Assembly (NCBI GenBank): GCA_013365325.1
Contig: JABVXV010000035.1
Span: 62,001 to 126,000, forward strand
Length of the DNA stretch: 64,000 bases
Source of the DNA: Dipetalonema caudispina
Taxonomy: Eukaryota > Nematoda > Chromadorea > Rhabditida > Onchocercidae
Direction: 5' to 3'
In this document: positions 22,996 through 41,900 of the stretch, piece by piece
Layout of the letters: the number at the start of each line of letters is the position of its first letter
Numbering within the stretch: position 1 is the stretch's first letter
Made by a program: the position numbers and the translations under genes
The notes under the pieces: generated by a model
The model's database searches: none
The model's input: the letters and a program-made list of their open reading frames with translations, nothing else
What the model was told of the DNA's origin: nothing

Positions 22996-25017
22996 GTAAG
23001 TAAAGTTTCAACTTTCTATTTAGGAGATTTACTGTACTTTGTTATGGGTAAAGAAAATTTGTCGAGTAGGAAAACGTTTACGGTCCAAGATTTTTTTTTT
23101 TTTTGTATCGAATTGCCAAGATTTGTGACTTTCTGTCCTATTCGGAGTGCGAATTTCTTAAATCAAGATTAAAAAGAACAGATTTGGACAGCTTTCTCAA
23201 ATATGTTGTTATAGCGCATATCCTTTAGTTCTGTTCTGGTAGTCTTGAAAAATTATTTATTAACTTTTTGCTATCATTTATTTAAATTAGCACGACATAT
23301 CTTTCCCCTTTTTTTAAAAACATGTATATTGAATTTCTGAGATGATAAAAAGTAATTAAATTTAAAAACTAATTTCTTATCCGAGCATCACTACATAATG
23401 TATGGTTTTACCGGATATCTGTTTCCTGTTTATTCAACTGCTTTCGATTATATAATAATTTATTATAAAAGAAACCACCGAACAATAAATATGGATTTTT
23501 GAATTCCCTGATGATTATCAGGCACATTTATTTTTATATTTTGTGATTGTCGCTTTCATTAAATCAAGATTTTTTAAAGACTGTTTTTGATTACTCTCCT
23601 CTTTTGAAATGATTGATTTCAAAATGAGAGATATTTTCGGTTTCAACTCTTTATAGAGCATAGTAAAATAAAATTGGTAATACTTGAACCTTACCCACTT
23701 TTTTGCAATATTGAGCGTATCTGTATAAATTTTCGTAGTTCTTCAAAGTCGAAGTATTACGGAAGCATGCGTGTAGTAACTCTCAGAATGTTCGTAAGAG
23801 AACATTTGTTTTTTTTTTTTTCGGAGATTCTGTCCTTTTCATAATCGGAAGGAGAAAAGCCTTTTTGATTTATAGGATGCATTACAAGATATCAAACCGA
23901 CAAGAACAACAAATCTTGATAAAAAAAATTCCCACAATTTGTATTTCAAACCATGCAGCATTTTTACTCATGAATTCTAAACTGCAATGTGCTAAAAATC
24001 TGAAGAAAAATATTCTGGATGTCCCACCTTTTCACAAGCCGTCAGCTTCTTCCTCAGTACTATTCTTTGATTTCCCATTACAACAACGTAGTAGTTTGTT
24101 TTATTTTCATCTCGAGCAAAGATTTCCCATTCCGGTTGGTTTTTGCTTGAACATTAAGATTCACTTGACATCGTAAATCACTAGAGATTTGATTTCTTAC
24201 AGTAGCGCTGGAATCTGATTACACAAAGTGTGAGAATAAAATTTTTGCTTTTTGCTGAGCAAATGGTTGACAATTGACAAGAAACTAATTTTAACAATAA
24301 AAAAAATGATCATATGGTAGATGTTGCAGCCTTCTGCCCATATGTTTTTATATGATCCTCGAAACGGTTACAAAGTTTAATGTTTGGACTGTGAAATTTT
24401 AAGTTTATCGTAATTGGCCAAACAGGAATAGACAGGTGGCATGTATTAATTTTTACTTTCTGCTTTTACAAGTATTGCGTACATAGTTTTTATCGACTGA
24501 AAAAAGAATTCAACTAAATTCTTTTAAAAAAATGTTGTAGATTGAAAAAGAAAAGAGAACTAAACTGATCTCTCAGTATCTGCTATCAACTTCGTGCTAA
24601 TAACTTTATTATAGTGTCGAGGTCGTATTTCACCATGGAAGTAAAATAATTATTCGGCTACCATTTCGGTGGAGCGTTACATTCAAAAAATGAAAACTTC
24701 GTTATTATCTGAAACATATTTTGTTATAAACTATATTTCTCAATTAATTAAATTATTGCTAGCATTCTGCAAAACATTGTAGAAATTTTGTTTACTGTGA
24801 ATCACTTGTGGATTATGAATAAGTGCCAAAATGAACTCCCACAGAGAATTTCCATATCTGTATCAGTCAATAACATTTATTACTTTGAATCCAATAATAC
24901 ACCTTGTAGTTGCTCACAGGTGATCTTTTAGCTGTATGTTTGATCAGTTAGTACAAAAGATTTTTGGCGGTAGAATAAATACTGTTGCATTTCATCATTA
25001 TTCATGGACCTCCAAAA

Positions 25018-25035
25018 GTAAGCTTACAAGCTTAC
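25018..25035. repeat. 18-bp inverted repeat
   Basis: GTAAGCTT, AC spacer, AAGCTTAC. Perfect eight-base arms. Function unknown. Confidence 0.5.
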
Positions 25036-27199
25036 CTGTCACTCAGTTAACCAACAGTTGGAAATAGATGATTATCATCGATTTGCAAATAGCATAGTAT
25101 GTTTGACCAACATGCTTGATCATTAATGGCCAGTTTTACTTGTCCGTTATGGTGAAATGTTTGGGCAGGAAATTGCACGAATTGTATTTAAACTCACTGG
25201 AATGATTTCTTTGAGTTCCTCAATCTGCAAACAGCTTCTGTATGCCATTTCTGTTAGCTTGAAGTTTGAAATTCTAAATATCGGTGACTTTTGCCATTTT
25301 AGAAATAAAACTGAAGTCAGTTGACGCTGGCTCAAAAACTATTTTGCTGTGCTCCAACAAACGGTGGGATTACCGAGAATTAAATAATTTATACAAACGC
25401 TTAATTTTGGGTGGCGCAGTGTTAATATATTAAATAAAACTACATGCCACATAATATGTATTGGAATTTGGCTTAAACTTCTACATGGAATACCAAATGT
25501 GTATATTTGTCAAGAAATTCAGTGTTCAGAACTACGATTATCTAGGATCATTGATGAATACACACCGATCAGCTTTGTTCCGTACTGTATTATTATCAAA
25601 CACGTTCTATTCTTTTCTACTAGAAATAAACTGTTTAATAACGATGAGCGAGCCTTAGAACTCTGTCGTATTTCACGTTTTCAAAAGTGAATTTAGATGA
25701 ATGGAAATAAATGTTGGAATAGGCTAAAATTAATTATGATTAAATAAACCTTCTTCGAACTTCTTATACTGTACCTAATTTAAAAGCTGTGCAAAAGTAG
25801 AGATTACTTATGTGAACTGAAGTGTAAGAGAGTTGCAAAAGCAAAAGTCTATTCTAAATAATCAAAATATTATCATAATTGCATGTTCTCCAAATTTGGC
25901 TTTCTTTCACAGGCATATTTCAACTTGGGCACATCAGTATAGTATCTTCTTCAGATTCAGATTTTTTTTTCCGTAGTCCATTGCATGGGTACATTAACAA
26001 AAACAGCTGAAAAGTAGATAAAATTAATCACAAACAATATCAGAAATATGCGAAAACCATTTGGATTACTTTGAACATGTTTTGCATGAAATTAGACTTA
26101 TGAGTTAAGCGCTCTTGCCAACCATGTAACTGAATATTTGCATCCATTTCTCTACTGACATATTATCACAGACTCAAATTGTAATGTCTAGTTCGAAAGT
26201 TAGCTAAATTTGAAGATCACTTAGCTTCACTCAATAGAACCCGCCCTTGCCGACTATATTCGATTAAAAATTCTATTGCTTCAAAATCCGAAAACTCAGA
26301 GCTTACATTACAGTACTTTGTGGAGACTAGCAGTATGGATGTATTTTTCAATTCTTTGTCATAATTTAGAAACAAAAGCATCATTTAATTCTAATGTGAC
26401 TCTGTGGATTTTTTTGTTTGCTAAATTTTCAGCTTTGTTGACGGTGTTGAATAGATCTATCAGACTATAATGTTAACCATGGTGTTATCCTTATGGAATA
26501 AAAGCATTAAAAAGCTCCTTTTCTCGTTATCACTGTGATTTAGTGAACTCTGTTGAGTACAGTTCACAATGTGATAATGATGTGCTGACAAACTGTTACC
26601 AATGCAAATAATTGAGAAATGTAGTGCCATATCATTTGCCACCTCCATAAAAAATTGAACATAACACAATTAAAAATTCAACAAAGTTGTTCCTTTCCCA
26701 TCGTCAATTCTTTGATCTGTCTAACTTCAACTCAGTTATGACTGAAGTCTAATCCATGAAATGTGCTAGATCTTTCTTGATATCAATAATAAGAGTCTAT
26801 CATTCTCGTTGTTTCTTGAGTAAGCTAACAAGTCGATTAGAATGGGGATAACTCTTTCCTTTTTATAAATCAAGAAGAGAAATTATGATGTCGGTTTTTT
26901 TTAGATGAGCAAATCGATTTCAATTAGATTTCGGTTTTTTCTTTCGTCGATATTTTTTTTTTTGCACTTGACAAGACCATCCACTCCGTCGAATTCAAAA
27001 ATATGCCATCAATAGGGCGAACCGTATCAGAATATAATCTTTTAAATGAGTGATTCTATGAACTTGATACGGTCATCTTACAAGTTTCTAGAGCGGTCAG
27101 TTCAAATAACAATATGAGAAATATCTAATACTGAATTTGAAAGAATAGCTCAGATATACAGCAAAATTATGCATCCCCAACAATCAAAGTTATTTCAAA

Positions 27200-27310
27200 G
27201 TCTGTTGTATAACAGCAACAACGAAATTCGAAACAACAATAATAGCAAAATTTGAAGCAACAACATTTGAAACAACAGTTCAATCAAACAGCAAACAAAA
27301 TACATTTGCA
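27200..27310 (+). repeat. CAA/GAA-rich low-complexity stretch
   Basis: Imperfect repeats of AACAACAA, GAAACAAC and AGCAACAAC. Read on the plus strand this resembles Gln/Asn coding repeats, but stop codons and lack of splice sites argue against coding. Simple-sequence DNA. Confidence 0.5.
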
Positions 27311-28914
27311 GTAATTACATGAAAATCTAGCAACTAAAGGTTTATGTTTATTGAAACCTTTTCTTCCATTTCATTTTACTTAACTGTATTTCGAGGTAAT
27401 ATCCGCCATAATATTTTTGCATTGGATGCATCTTTTCATTGGTTTAAGTCTCCATTCTTACAGACAATCTTTTAGCAATATTTTGAAGCACTCCTTTCTC
27501 ATGACAATATTTACTATTTTTCATAGACAAATCACAAATACGTTTACGTTTATTCATGAACTTTTTAGACATATGAATTGTTCTGAATGGATCAATCATT
27601 TTTAAAATTTAAATGATTGTTTATTTATCATATTGCTTAATCTAGCAAGTATGATGATACATGTTCTTATATTATAACAGCATTAATTTGTTTTTGGATA
27701 TCTACTATGCGATGTAAAAGTGTAGTCTCATTAAAGTTTTGTTTTTATTCATTTGAATTCATCGTTTTCCTGTCTTGCATCCCTCTGTCTGCCATATTTT
27801 TAGTTTTTTTTTCCATATTTTCTTGCTAGATTAAACTGTTATATTAATTTTCATATCTTACAGATGATTTTCTGTCTCATTTTAGTTGCACAGATTCTGA
27901 GCTTATTTCAAGCCTACTCAAAACAAAGCTTATAAATCTTATCTCTTCGAAAATCCTCGACCTGATGAACCAGCACAATTTCAAGTGTTTAGTTGCCATC
28001 TTTATTGAAGTCTTCCTTCAAAACTTTTTCAAATTTTGTATGCATGATTTAAAGTTTTGTCCCATGATTTAAATTCTACATGCTAACACTAGTTATACGT
28101 CCTTCACAGGCTTTAAAAAGTAAAATGATAAAATTTATTTACACTCTGCAAAACCTATACCCAGTGAGGAATCAGATAAGTTCCATTATTTACCTTAACA
28201 AACGTTTCAAAGAATAACTGAAAATCTGGTAATAAATCAGCATTTGATGAAAATAACCAATCTAAGAAAGCAGGTTTCTCGATCCACTTGGAAAGGTCGA
28301 TAGAAAAGGAAGACAATGTAAGCATCAATGTGACAAAGTGTTAATTCCTTAGAAAACGTCTTGCGACCGATGCGTTTACCAAAACTTTACCGTCTTCTTT
28401 TCATACGTATCCGCGAAGGTAAATAAGGAGGAATAGAATTGAGTTAGCTGCGTTCCATATCTCTACCGTTTCGATTTCTACGCATTCACATCTTTTAGAT
28501 CTAAAACAAATATAAATCTTAAGACTTCCCTGAACCATTTTATTAACCAATTCGGGTTATCCCCAGCACGAACTACTAAGATTAAATCATTGATCTGAAA
28601 TTTATTTTTAATAATTCTTCTGTAGCAAGTTACATGCGAAATATATTCTTAGCCCAAGGAAAACTCTACATAAGAAGGAAATAAGAACTGCATCATCAGG
28701 AATAGTAAGCTCATTTTCGGCGCTCCTGGATTTGATTCGATGTGTGATTCCGAATTGGCTTGCCTCCAGCTGATTCGTGAAAGTGAATTTCAAGAAATTT
28801 GCACTCAAGTATAAATCTTTGTTTCAATATTTACCGCTAACTGATTGGGATTGTCGTTTCTTTCTTCGGGGAATAGTCTTCACACTAGTGTTTGTGAAAG
28901 GGTGAATGGTGAAA

Positions 28915-29322
28915 TTAATATCTGAAATGGGCAGTAGGGTGGCGGTGACAATCAAGATGATTTGACCGGGAACCCGACCGTTGATGGTTCATCCACTTTG
29001 GTGACCCAGCCATTGTCACCACGCCCTTCTCTACCCGTTTTTGCACATCTTCGCAGTGACAGAGATTGCCTAAATCATAAGAGCTGTCAGGTGAAGAAGA
29101 GTTGAGTCGAGCCGAATTGAATCGAATCCACCGACAAGAAGTCGCATCAATTCGGACATTCCGTTTTCGCTCCACTCCGATATCAAACACCATTGCGCAG
29201 TCAACCGATTGCCATAACTCGATTTGCGATCGAATCACATTTCCCTTTATCATTTTATGATTCATTTTCTGGCATCGTCTATCTGTTGCAAATCCTTCTT
29301 TTATCTTCTTCGTTATCATCAT
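28915..29322 (-). other. GC-richer island with a 135-codon open frame
   Basis: A minus-strand frame opens at an ATG near 29322 and runs 135 codons to a stop. The peptide (MMITKKIKEGFATDRRC at the start) has no recognised domain, signal peptide or helix. The island stands out from the AT-rich surroundings and contains a small inverted repeat, GGTGAC...GTCACC, near 29001-29021. Fewer stop codons are expected in GC-richer DNA, so the frame alone is weak evidence. It could be a single-exon gene, a regulatory island for the PCTAIRE kinase gene 2 kb downstream, or an unannotated transcript. Confidence 0.25.
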
Positions 29323-31094
29323 TATTCTCCGTCTTCGTTCCAGTGCGGGAGTAGTTCATAAAATTTGCCGGGCAATCTGCCTGATGATTACTTCTTAATT
29401 GCAGTTTTTTCTGCTCCTAAAATGTAAAACCAAAGCTTAACTATGCGTGGGTTTATTCAATCCGATGACGTAGATTTGTCCAGCGATGCTGTCAGCTGAT
29501 ATTTTCATGACATATAAAGAAATAACATGAGTGATGTGCTAATTGACAGGCAAAAATCTTTCTTCTTATTTTAGGAACCCAATGCTTTAAACTTCTCAGG
29601 GAAGTAATCAAGGCTGTTATGATACCAAAAAAGCAATCTGTTATCCAATTTATCTTTTATCAGAAAAGTTTTACGCGTTTTTTACGTCTGAGTATGACAA
29701 ATACACGTTCAGCCATTCTTTCTATACTTATCCTGCAATTAATTAAAGAATTATCGGAGAGAACTTGGTAATACCAGAAATTTTAAAAATGGAGAGCTTC
29801 TCATAAATGCAATCAAGGGAATAACAAACCTCCAGTTTGTAGTTGTTCGAAGAGATTATATGGTTGTGTTTGATTTCCTTGTTCCTCTCATTGCTGTTTA
29901 CATATCTCGCTGTGTCTTATCACCATTTTTGCTTTTTATTGTCCTACTAATCTAAAGATTCAAAAACTTTTGCATGGTAACCTTTCCGTTCCCAGAAAAT
30001 ATGTGTCTCCGTAATTTATTATTTTCGAGAAAAGCAGACAAAACGTATCCTTATTCAGTTCAGATGTTTTGCTAGTTGAAGATAACTAGTCTTCGTCGAT
30101 AGCACAAATGAAATAGATGGCAAGTTGTTGTATTAACTCCTTAGGATTGTCAATATTCGAAATGATTCATAACAATATTTGATTGTTTGATGTTGTGAGT
30201 AGAAATCATTCAGACAAGTGACATCAAATGAAACAACGTTTCTTGCACATGTTTGAGGAAAGGTTTTCCAGACGTGATTATTTGGCGTAATTTAATCTTT
30301 TATTTGACAAATAACCGGAACTCCTTGTTTAATATTAGGTGGTTGATTTGAAGAGAATATCAGTGTGATAAGGTACACTACCAACAATAGGCGATTTTTC
30401 CGGACAGAATTAACACAAGTCAACAATGCATGTAATATGAGTTAATAAATTTTCTTGTAGTAAGTAATACAACTACTTCATGTCACTGATTTCATTTGCT
30501 AAAATATATTATAATAAATATTGTATACCTTATTCGTCAACTGTAGTACTTGCTGTTTGATTTCTTTGAGAATGAAAGAAAAAGAAACTACCAGAGGAGT
30601 AGAAAATATTGAATAATAGAAATCAGTTGGAAAAATAACCTCGAAAGTTGCAACATATGCATTCGAGACTGCTACTTAAAGGTTCTCAGAAATGTTTCCG
30701 GTACCATAGGAAGTGAAGTTTATTAACTCGTCCCTTAGAATATTTGGAAAAGAATGCATAATGTACTATTGCTAAGTTACACTGTTAAATGCGTGATAGC
30801 CCTCGATAGGACGAGTTCAATTGCTCAATGGTATGATCATCATACGATTTGATCAGATCTGTCTACGCTCAAATAATGGACAACAAACCAAACCCCACTC
30901 ACCCACAATCACCAAACTTTACTCACCTGTAGTGAATTGCCGTTCAATGGCCGCGTTAAATATGTGAAATTAAATATCAGATGAGTGTCATCGTATGAGG
31001 GTGTGCGTGATACGTAGAAAGATGATTTAGGGTAGTGGAGTGTACGCGGTTCGATGTGTTATTATTATTGTTGTTATAAATATTAGTAGTTCAC

Positions 31095-37188
<6,094 letters not shown>

Positions 37189-38299
37189 GTGTATTATGTG
37201 ATTTTAACTGACACACTGTGATATACCTGTAACGCACGATTTCTGCTTACATGCGAAGTTTTGAGTTGGTTCAGATATTTAGATGTCATGATTATATGGT
37301 ATAATTGGGTTGCTGTTTTTAGCTTAATATATTATTTGAAAATTGAAAAAATACAAGTCTGAAATTCGACATAGATACCTATTACCTTCGTTTTCGTGGT
37401 TATCCGCATCTTATATCGACTTCGTTTGTTTGTAATTTAGACAGCTCTAATAATTGTTGATTTATCATCCACAAATGAGTATTCGCTTCTTTAAAAATCA
37501 CCCCTTAATTTCTGTCATTTGATGCAAGGTCTGTATAAGTTCCCAGGGAAGGATATCCATTGATCTGTTTCTTATCAACTTTGAACTGTTGTTATAACTC
37601 TCCATTTCTGTTTTGAACCTTTTTCCCGCACTTCACTTTGTGCTGAATTTGTATGTCGCTTTGTTTGACCAAACGTTTTTTGAAATCATTATACTTCCTT
37701 TCAACTTGTAGCCGTCTTTAATTATTATTCTCTCATTTCAAACGCTTCCCTTTACATTTGGCCACTTCATTCCTATTTTAATAATGAGTGTTTTCCATTG
37801 CAATTTCTCTTATGTATTTGCTTCTTATGTTTGTATGTTGTTGTGTGGCTTCGAGAAACGTAGTATTGGACTACTAATTTTTTTTTACAATTTTGTTGTT
37901 TTATACATCTTTATTTCATATGCACTGATGAATTAAAGTTATAAAATTTCGTCTTGACAAGCTGTTTCAATAGAATACTTGGTATTTTTCCACAAGTTGC
38001 TTAAAAAGTCGACTTGGTAAGCGCTTTGTTTATCATTTATTTGGGAGAAGAGATATGCATTGATCGTGGATGTGACACTGTTGGTAGGGATTAGTTTCTG
38101 CGCGTAGGATTTGGTGCATTGATAAGAACCACTACTTAGGCAGTAATAGTAAGTTCAACACATCATCGGTTAGACAGTGTGAGTCGCATATACTTTTATT
38201 TTTTTGGCTTGAATAGAATACCGTTTCTTTTATGCTAGTCGATGTATTGTCAAGTTTACCTGGTTTTATTGTTGTGTGGTATGTCCAGTATTGCCTTTC
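37189..38299. other. 3' flank of the kinase gene
   Basis: 1.1 kb of T-rich sequence between the kinase TAA and the acceptor of the next small gene on the same strand. It probably holds the kinase 3' UTR. No canonical AATAAA is obvious close to the stop. No coding stretch is supported. Confidence 0.5.
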
Positions 38300-38301
38300 A
38301 G
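38300..38301 (+). promoter_or_regulatory. Probable trans-splice acceptor
   Basis: TTGCCTTTCAG ends here, 19 bases before the ATG at 38321. No upstream coding exon is needed, so this is best read as a spliced-leader acceptor. Confidence 0.5.
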
Positions 38302-38320
38302 AGCATATTAATTATATACA

Positions 38321-38737
38321 ATGATTCGCATACAAGCAGCGGCGCCATCTCCAGATGGAGGACCTTTTTCATGGATTTATCATAATCCATTTTACTGGTA
38401 ATTACATTTGTATATCAATATTATTTCCCTAACTAGCGATAAGTAACATATTTTGATTGACAGGGCAGTAATTCAGATTGTTAGGACAATAGAGTGCATA
38501 TAGAGTCAAGTCTCTGTGTGAATTACCATATGTTTTGATGGAAATGTTTTTCGTAATGACCTTTCCATTTGAACCACTGTGGAATGTTGTGACTAACTTT
38601 TCAGACTGGCTGGATGTATTTTATATTACCTGAAAACCTTCGAAAATTTTTGCAGGAGTATGTGTAAAGGTCTGGTGGTTTTTGCTGGTGGTGTTTTTCT
38701 CGTACGGGCTGTTAGCGACGAATGGGATTCCTTGTGA
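38321..38737 (+). CDS. 52-residue single-pass membrane micro-protein
   Basis: Two exons, 38321-38397 and 38656-38737, joined in phase (donor TG|GTAATT, acceptor TTTTTGCAG). The product starts MIRIQAAAPSPDGGPFSW, continues IYHNPFYW across the junction and then CKGLVVFAGGVFLVRAVS, one hydrophobic helix, and ends DEWDSL. A splice acceptor lies 19 bases before the ATG and AATAAA (38857-38862) 120 bases after the TGA, so the whole unit looks like a compact gene. Size, single helix and short polar ends resemble accessory subunits of mitochondrial respiratory complexes or TOM/TIM small proteins, but I cannot match a family. It follows the kinase gene on the same strand by 1.1 kb and converges with the phospholipase gene, whose stop codon is 255 bases away. 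It is easily missed by length-filtered gene finding. Confidence 0.6.
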
Positions 38738-38856
38738 AATCGTTTCTTACGACAGAATTCTCGCTCAGCAAATGTTTCAGATTTAAGAAATTAATTATAC
38801 AGTTGTTTATGTCATAATTTGACGATACTTAGCACATAAGTAATGTTATGCAGAAG

Positions 38857-38862
38857 AATAAA
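38857..38862 (+). terminator. Polyadenylation signal AATAAA
   Basis: Located 120 bases after the micro-protein stop. A second near-copy follows at about 38875. Confidence 0.5.
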
Positions 38863-38991
38863 CTTAACGATTAAAAATAAACAAGCTACGAATAGTCATA
38901 GCAATGCCAGGTGGATGTGGAGAGCTTCCAACATATCCTTTCAAAATTGATTTCAGTCACACTTCCTGTTGGTATAAGAATTATTTATTAA

Positions 38992-41900
38992 TCACCATAC
39001 ATTTTGTTGGATTATCAACTTGTTCCAGTTCCGAACAAAGCGCTGTTTCAGTGATGGTTTAGCTAAGAGGACCTTTGCTGTAGTCTCAAACTTGGTCTGG
39101 TTTCGTGAAATATACAGTTGTGCATCCTGACTCATTTGTTCCAACCTGAATAATAAAATAATGTGAAAATCCTGTATGGTTACCTGTTTACAGTAGTTTC
39201 CCCTCCTATAAAGGATAGTGTGGTGAGATGCTAAACTTAAGCAAGTGTACTTCTTTTACCAAAATGAGACTCCTTTTCATATATCCCTCCTTATTGTAAT
39301 TGATTAATTACGAACTTTTTCGGATCGATCTCATCCAAAGAATACGGATAGCTGGTGTACGGATTAAAACGTATATATGACCCTTTCGACAAAGTATCAC
39401 GCATACATAAGTCGACAAGTTCAGTGTCCGTCGCTGAATCAATAATCCGTAAGATTTTTTCTTGAAGACGTGTAGACAGCCTCAAACAAAAATTATTAAA
39501 GCAAATGTTTTCAATAGACCGTTCTAGTGTATGCTACAACAAGCATTAAACGATGTCATAAGTACTGAAGCAGTACTGCAATGTAAATGACATATTTTCT
39601 GTACGAATAAGGCATCGCATTATCCTAATGACAAAGTAAACATGGGTTTATAACGAACTTAACGCCATTCAACCCGTCTTCTGAAACGATTCTTCCATTA
39701 CCGACAGAAACAACGCACTGTATTCGTTCATGTGGCCAAAGCATACGTGCCTCATGAACTGCTAAAGCTGTAGGATTATTAGTGAGTACGCCACCGTCTT
39801 GATACAATAGTGGTCCAAGTGAAACCTGCAAAAACTTGGTCTGGAATCCCGAGTAAGGAGTGGAGTGTCCGCAGAAAAGCTGCTGATACTGTTTCCATAA
39901 CAAAGTTGTTGGACAAATTTTTGACTGATTTTGAGATGCTCATCTACCTTGTCTGAATATTTACCTTGGTATTATTTACAAGATATGTGCCATATGTAGT
40001 AAGATTTTACGAATTAAAGCCAATATTTTAAAAAATGTAAATTAAGTAGGTTTATGAGGTTTGAATACGACAAGTGTAAGTATCAGATTAGTTGTAAACC
40101 TCGCTATGCAATAGATGATTAAATAGAACACAAAGTATACTCACTTCTTGAAAATAGCCTGGAGCAGCAGCAGAAGCTTGTAAAGCCTCCCAAGCTTTGT
40201 GGTTGCATCCTCCACGGTAATGGCTTTCACTTCCGTTGGGATGTCCGTAAGTACGAAAAATGTATGGTTGCAGAGTTGGTGTATTCACAGTGCACGATAC
40301 TATACTGAGCATGGGAGTTTCCCAGCGTCCGCATATTTCTAGTAACGTGTCCTCACCGATAACCTTAAAAAAAACTACTTTTAAATACTTCGATTGATAC
40401 CTGGACTGCCCATACACCTCGTTATCCACGTTAGATCTCGATTACATGCAGAAAATGATGTAGTTTCCAACAATATCCCGTATTCCAGTAAATCTATGGT
40501 TAATTTCTGTGCATCAGCAAATTCCTTTGCAAATTGAACAATAAATAAAGCATTTAAAACAAAATTCAACAAAATTTCTAAACAACATAGCAAAGAAAAT
40601 CGATGATATATTAAAAGATGTGTTTACTTACGTTCTTCAGGATTTGCTTCCATTTTTCAGTGTTGTAGTAGGCATGTGAAAGAAGAAGACCGCTCATCCC
40701 CGAAAATTTGCCCTGACTAAAAAGTTCCTTTGAGATCTCAATATAAACTTCCTTACATTTCTCAACTGATAACCTCTTAGCAGCGAGTAATGCACCGATA
40801 ATAGCTCCAGTACTTACACCCACAATTAGGTCGAACACCTCGACGACCTGAAGAGATATTTCGTAGTCACTAAAAGGACCCTTCTAGCATCACTTCAAAT
40901 TACATCTTATAATGATGGATAAAATAACTGAAACAAGAAATTTCAATCAAAGAAATTCAAAAGCCAACCTTTGATCCTTTCAAATTATTTTCCAGCGCTT
41001 GCAAAACATCAAGGCCTAATACACCTCGTGTACCTCCACCATCAAGTGATAACACTCGAATACCAGCCCCACGCGGAATGCTAACATCACCCACGAGGAG
41101 TAAAAACTGACGAACATATTCTTTCAGCATTTCATCATTAGTCCGTCGCAAAAGGAGTTTTAACTTCTTGACAACTGAATCATGGAACTAAATAAACAAA
41201 GAAATGATTTCTTTTTTTTTGGCTACGCTAATATATTACAAAGTAACTGTTGCTTTAAGCCATATATATCTATTTCGATATTTTATTCACCCAAGAGGAT
41301 TAAGCTAAAACATTTCGCAATAGAACTTATTACTCTAAAGCACTTCTGTTTTTGTTTACAAATAACTTTCTAATGAAGACCTCGAGTCCAACAACACGCG
41401 CCTCAGGGTGTTCCATATAATGTTTACACAGTTCTCGTGTTCTCAACATCACAATGCCATCTGTTTCTGCACAGAGTAAGCTAGACACAAGTGATCTCGT
41501 CTGATCGAGAAGTGCCGACTTTGGTATACTAACTGCTTTTATACGCTGTGTTCTGTAACGCTGATATCAGGAAAAGCCAAAACAAGCAAAAAACCTTGAT
41601 TATTTTTTTTTGGAGAAGTGAAAAGTATTCAAAAGAGCCAAAATTCACATGCTTTCACTCGAAATATAGTTCCCAACAACATATATTTGTCTTCGGGAAA
41701 ATTTTTCTCGGTAGTGGTGTTACTGCACACCAAACAGTTTCAAACCATTTCAGCCAACCTACCAAGTGATTAGGTTTGCTGTCAAAATATGGCAATACTT
41801 AAAACGCAACTGTTGTATCTATTTCCGTCTTTTTGTTCAGTTAATAGAGTAATGTACTTTTCGCTATTTTTGATGGCGAGATTTACTCCTATTAATAAAA

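Larger units (their letters stand above)
21010..31094. other. 10-kb gene-poor interval
   Basis: No exon chain with in-phase splice sites was found on either strand. Open frames are short and of random composition, apart from the candidates listed separately at 22935 and 28915. Contents include a C run followed by an A run near 22668-22690, T runs near 23091-23104 and 23811-23820, a CAA/GAA-rich stretch near 27200-27310, a small inverted repeat at 25018-25035 and a GC-richer island at about 28840-29340. A C-rich run near 30890-30940 sits 150-200 bases before the PCTAIRE kinase start and is probably part of its promoter. Confidence 0.45.

Noticed and set aside
23865..24176. 103-codon plus-strand frame in the gene desert
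   Set aside because: No usable splice sites, no recognised domain, and average AT-rich composition; likely chance.
40381..40593. A 70-codon minus-strand open stretch between PNPLA8 exons, ending near 40381
   Set aside because: Splicing exon 40632-40847 directly to 40145-40363 reproduces the human PNPLA8 order without a gap; this stretch is intron read-through.
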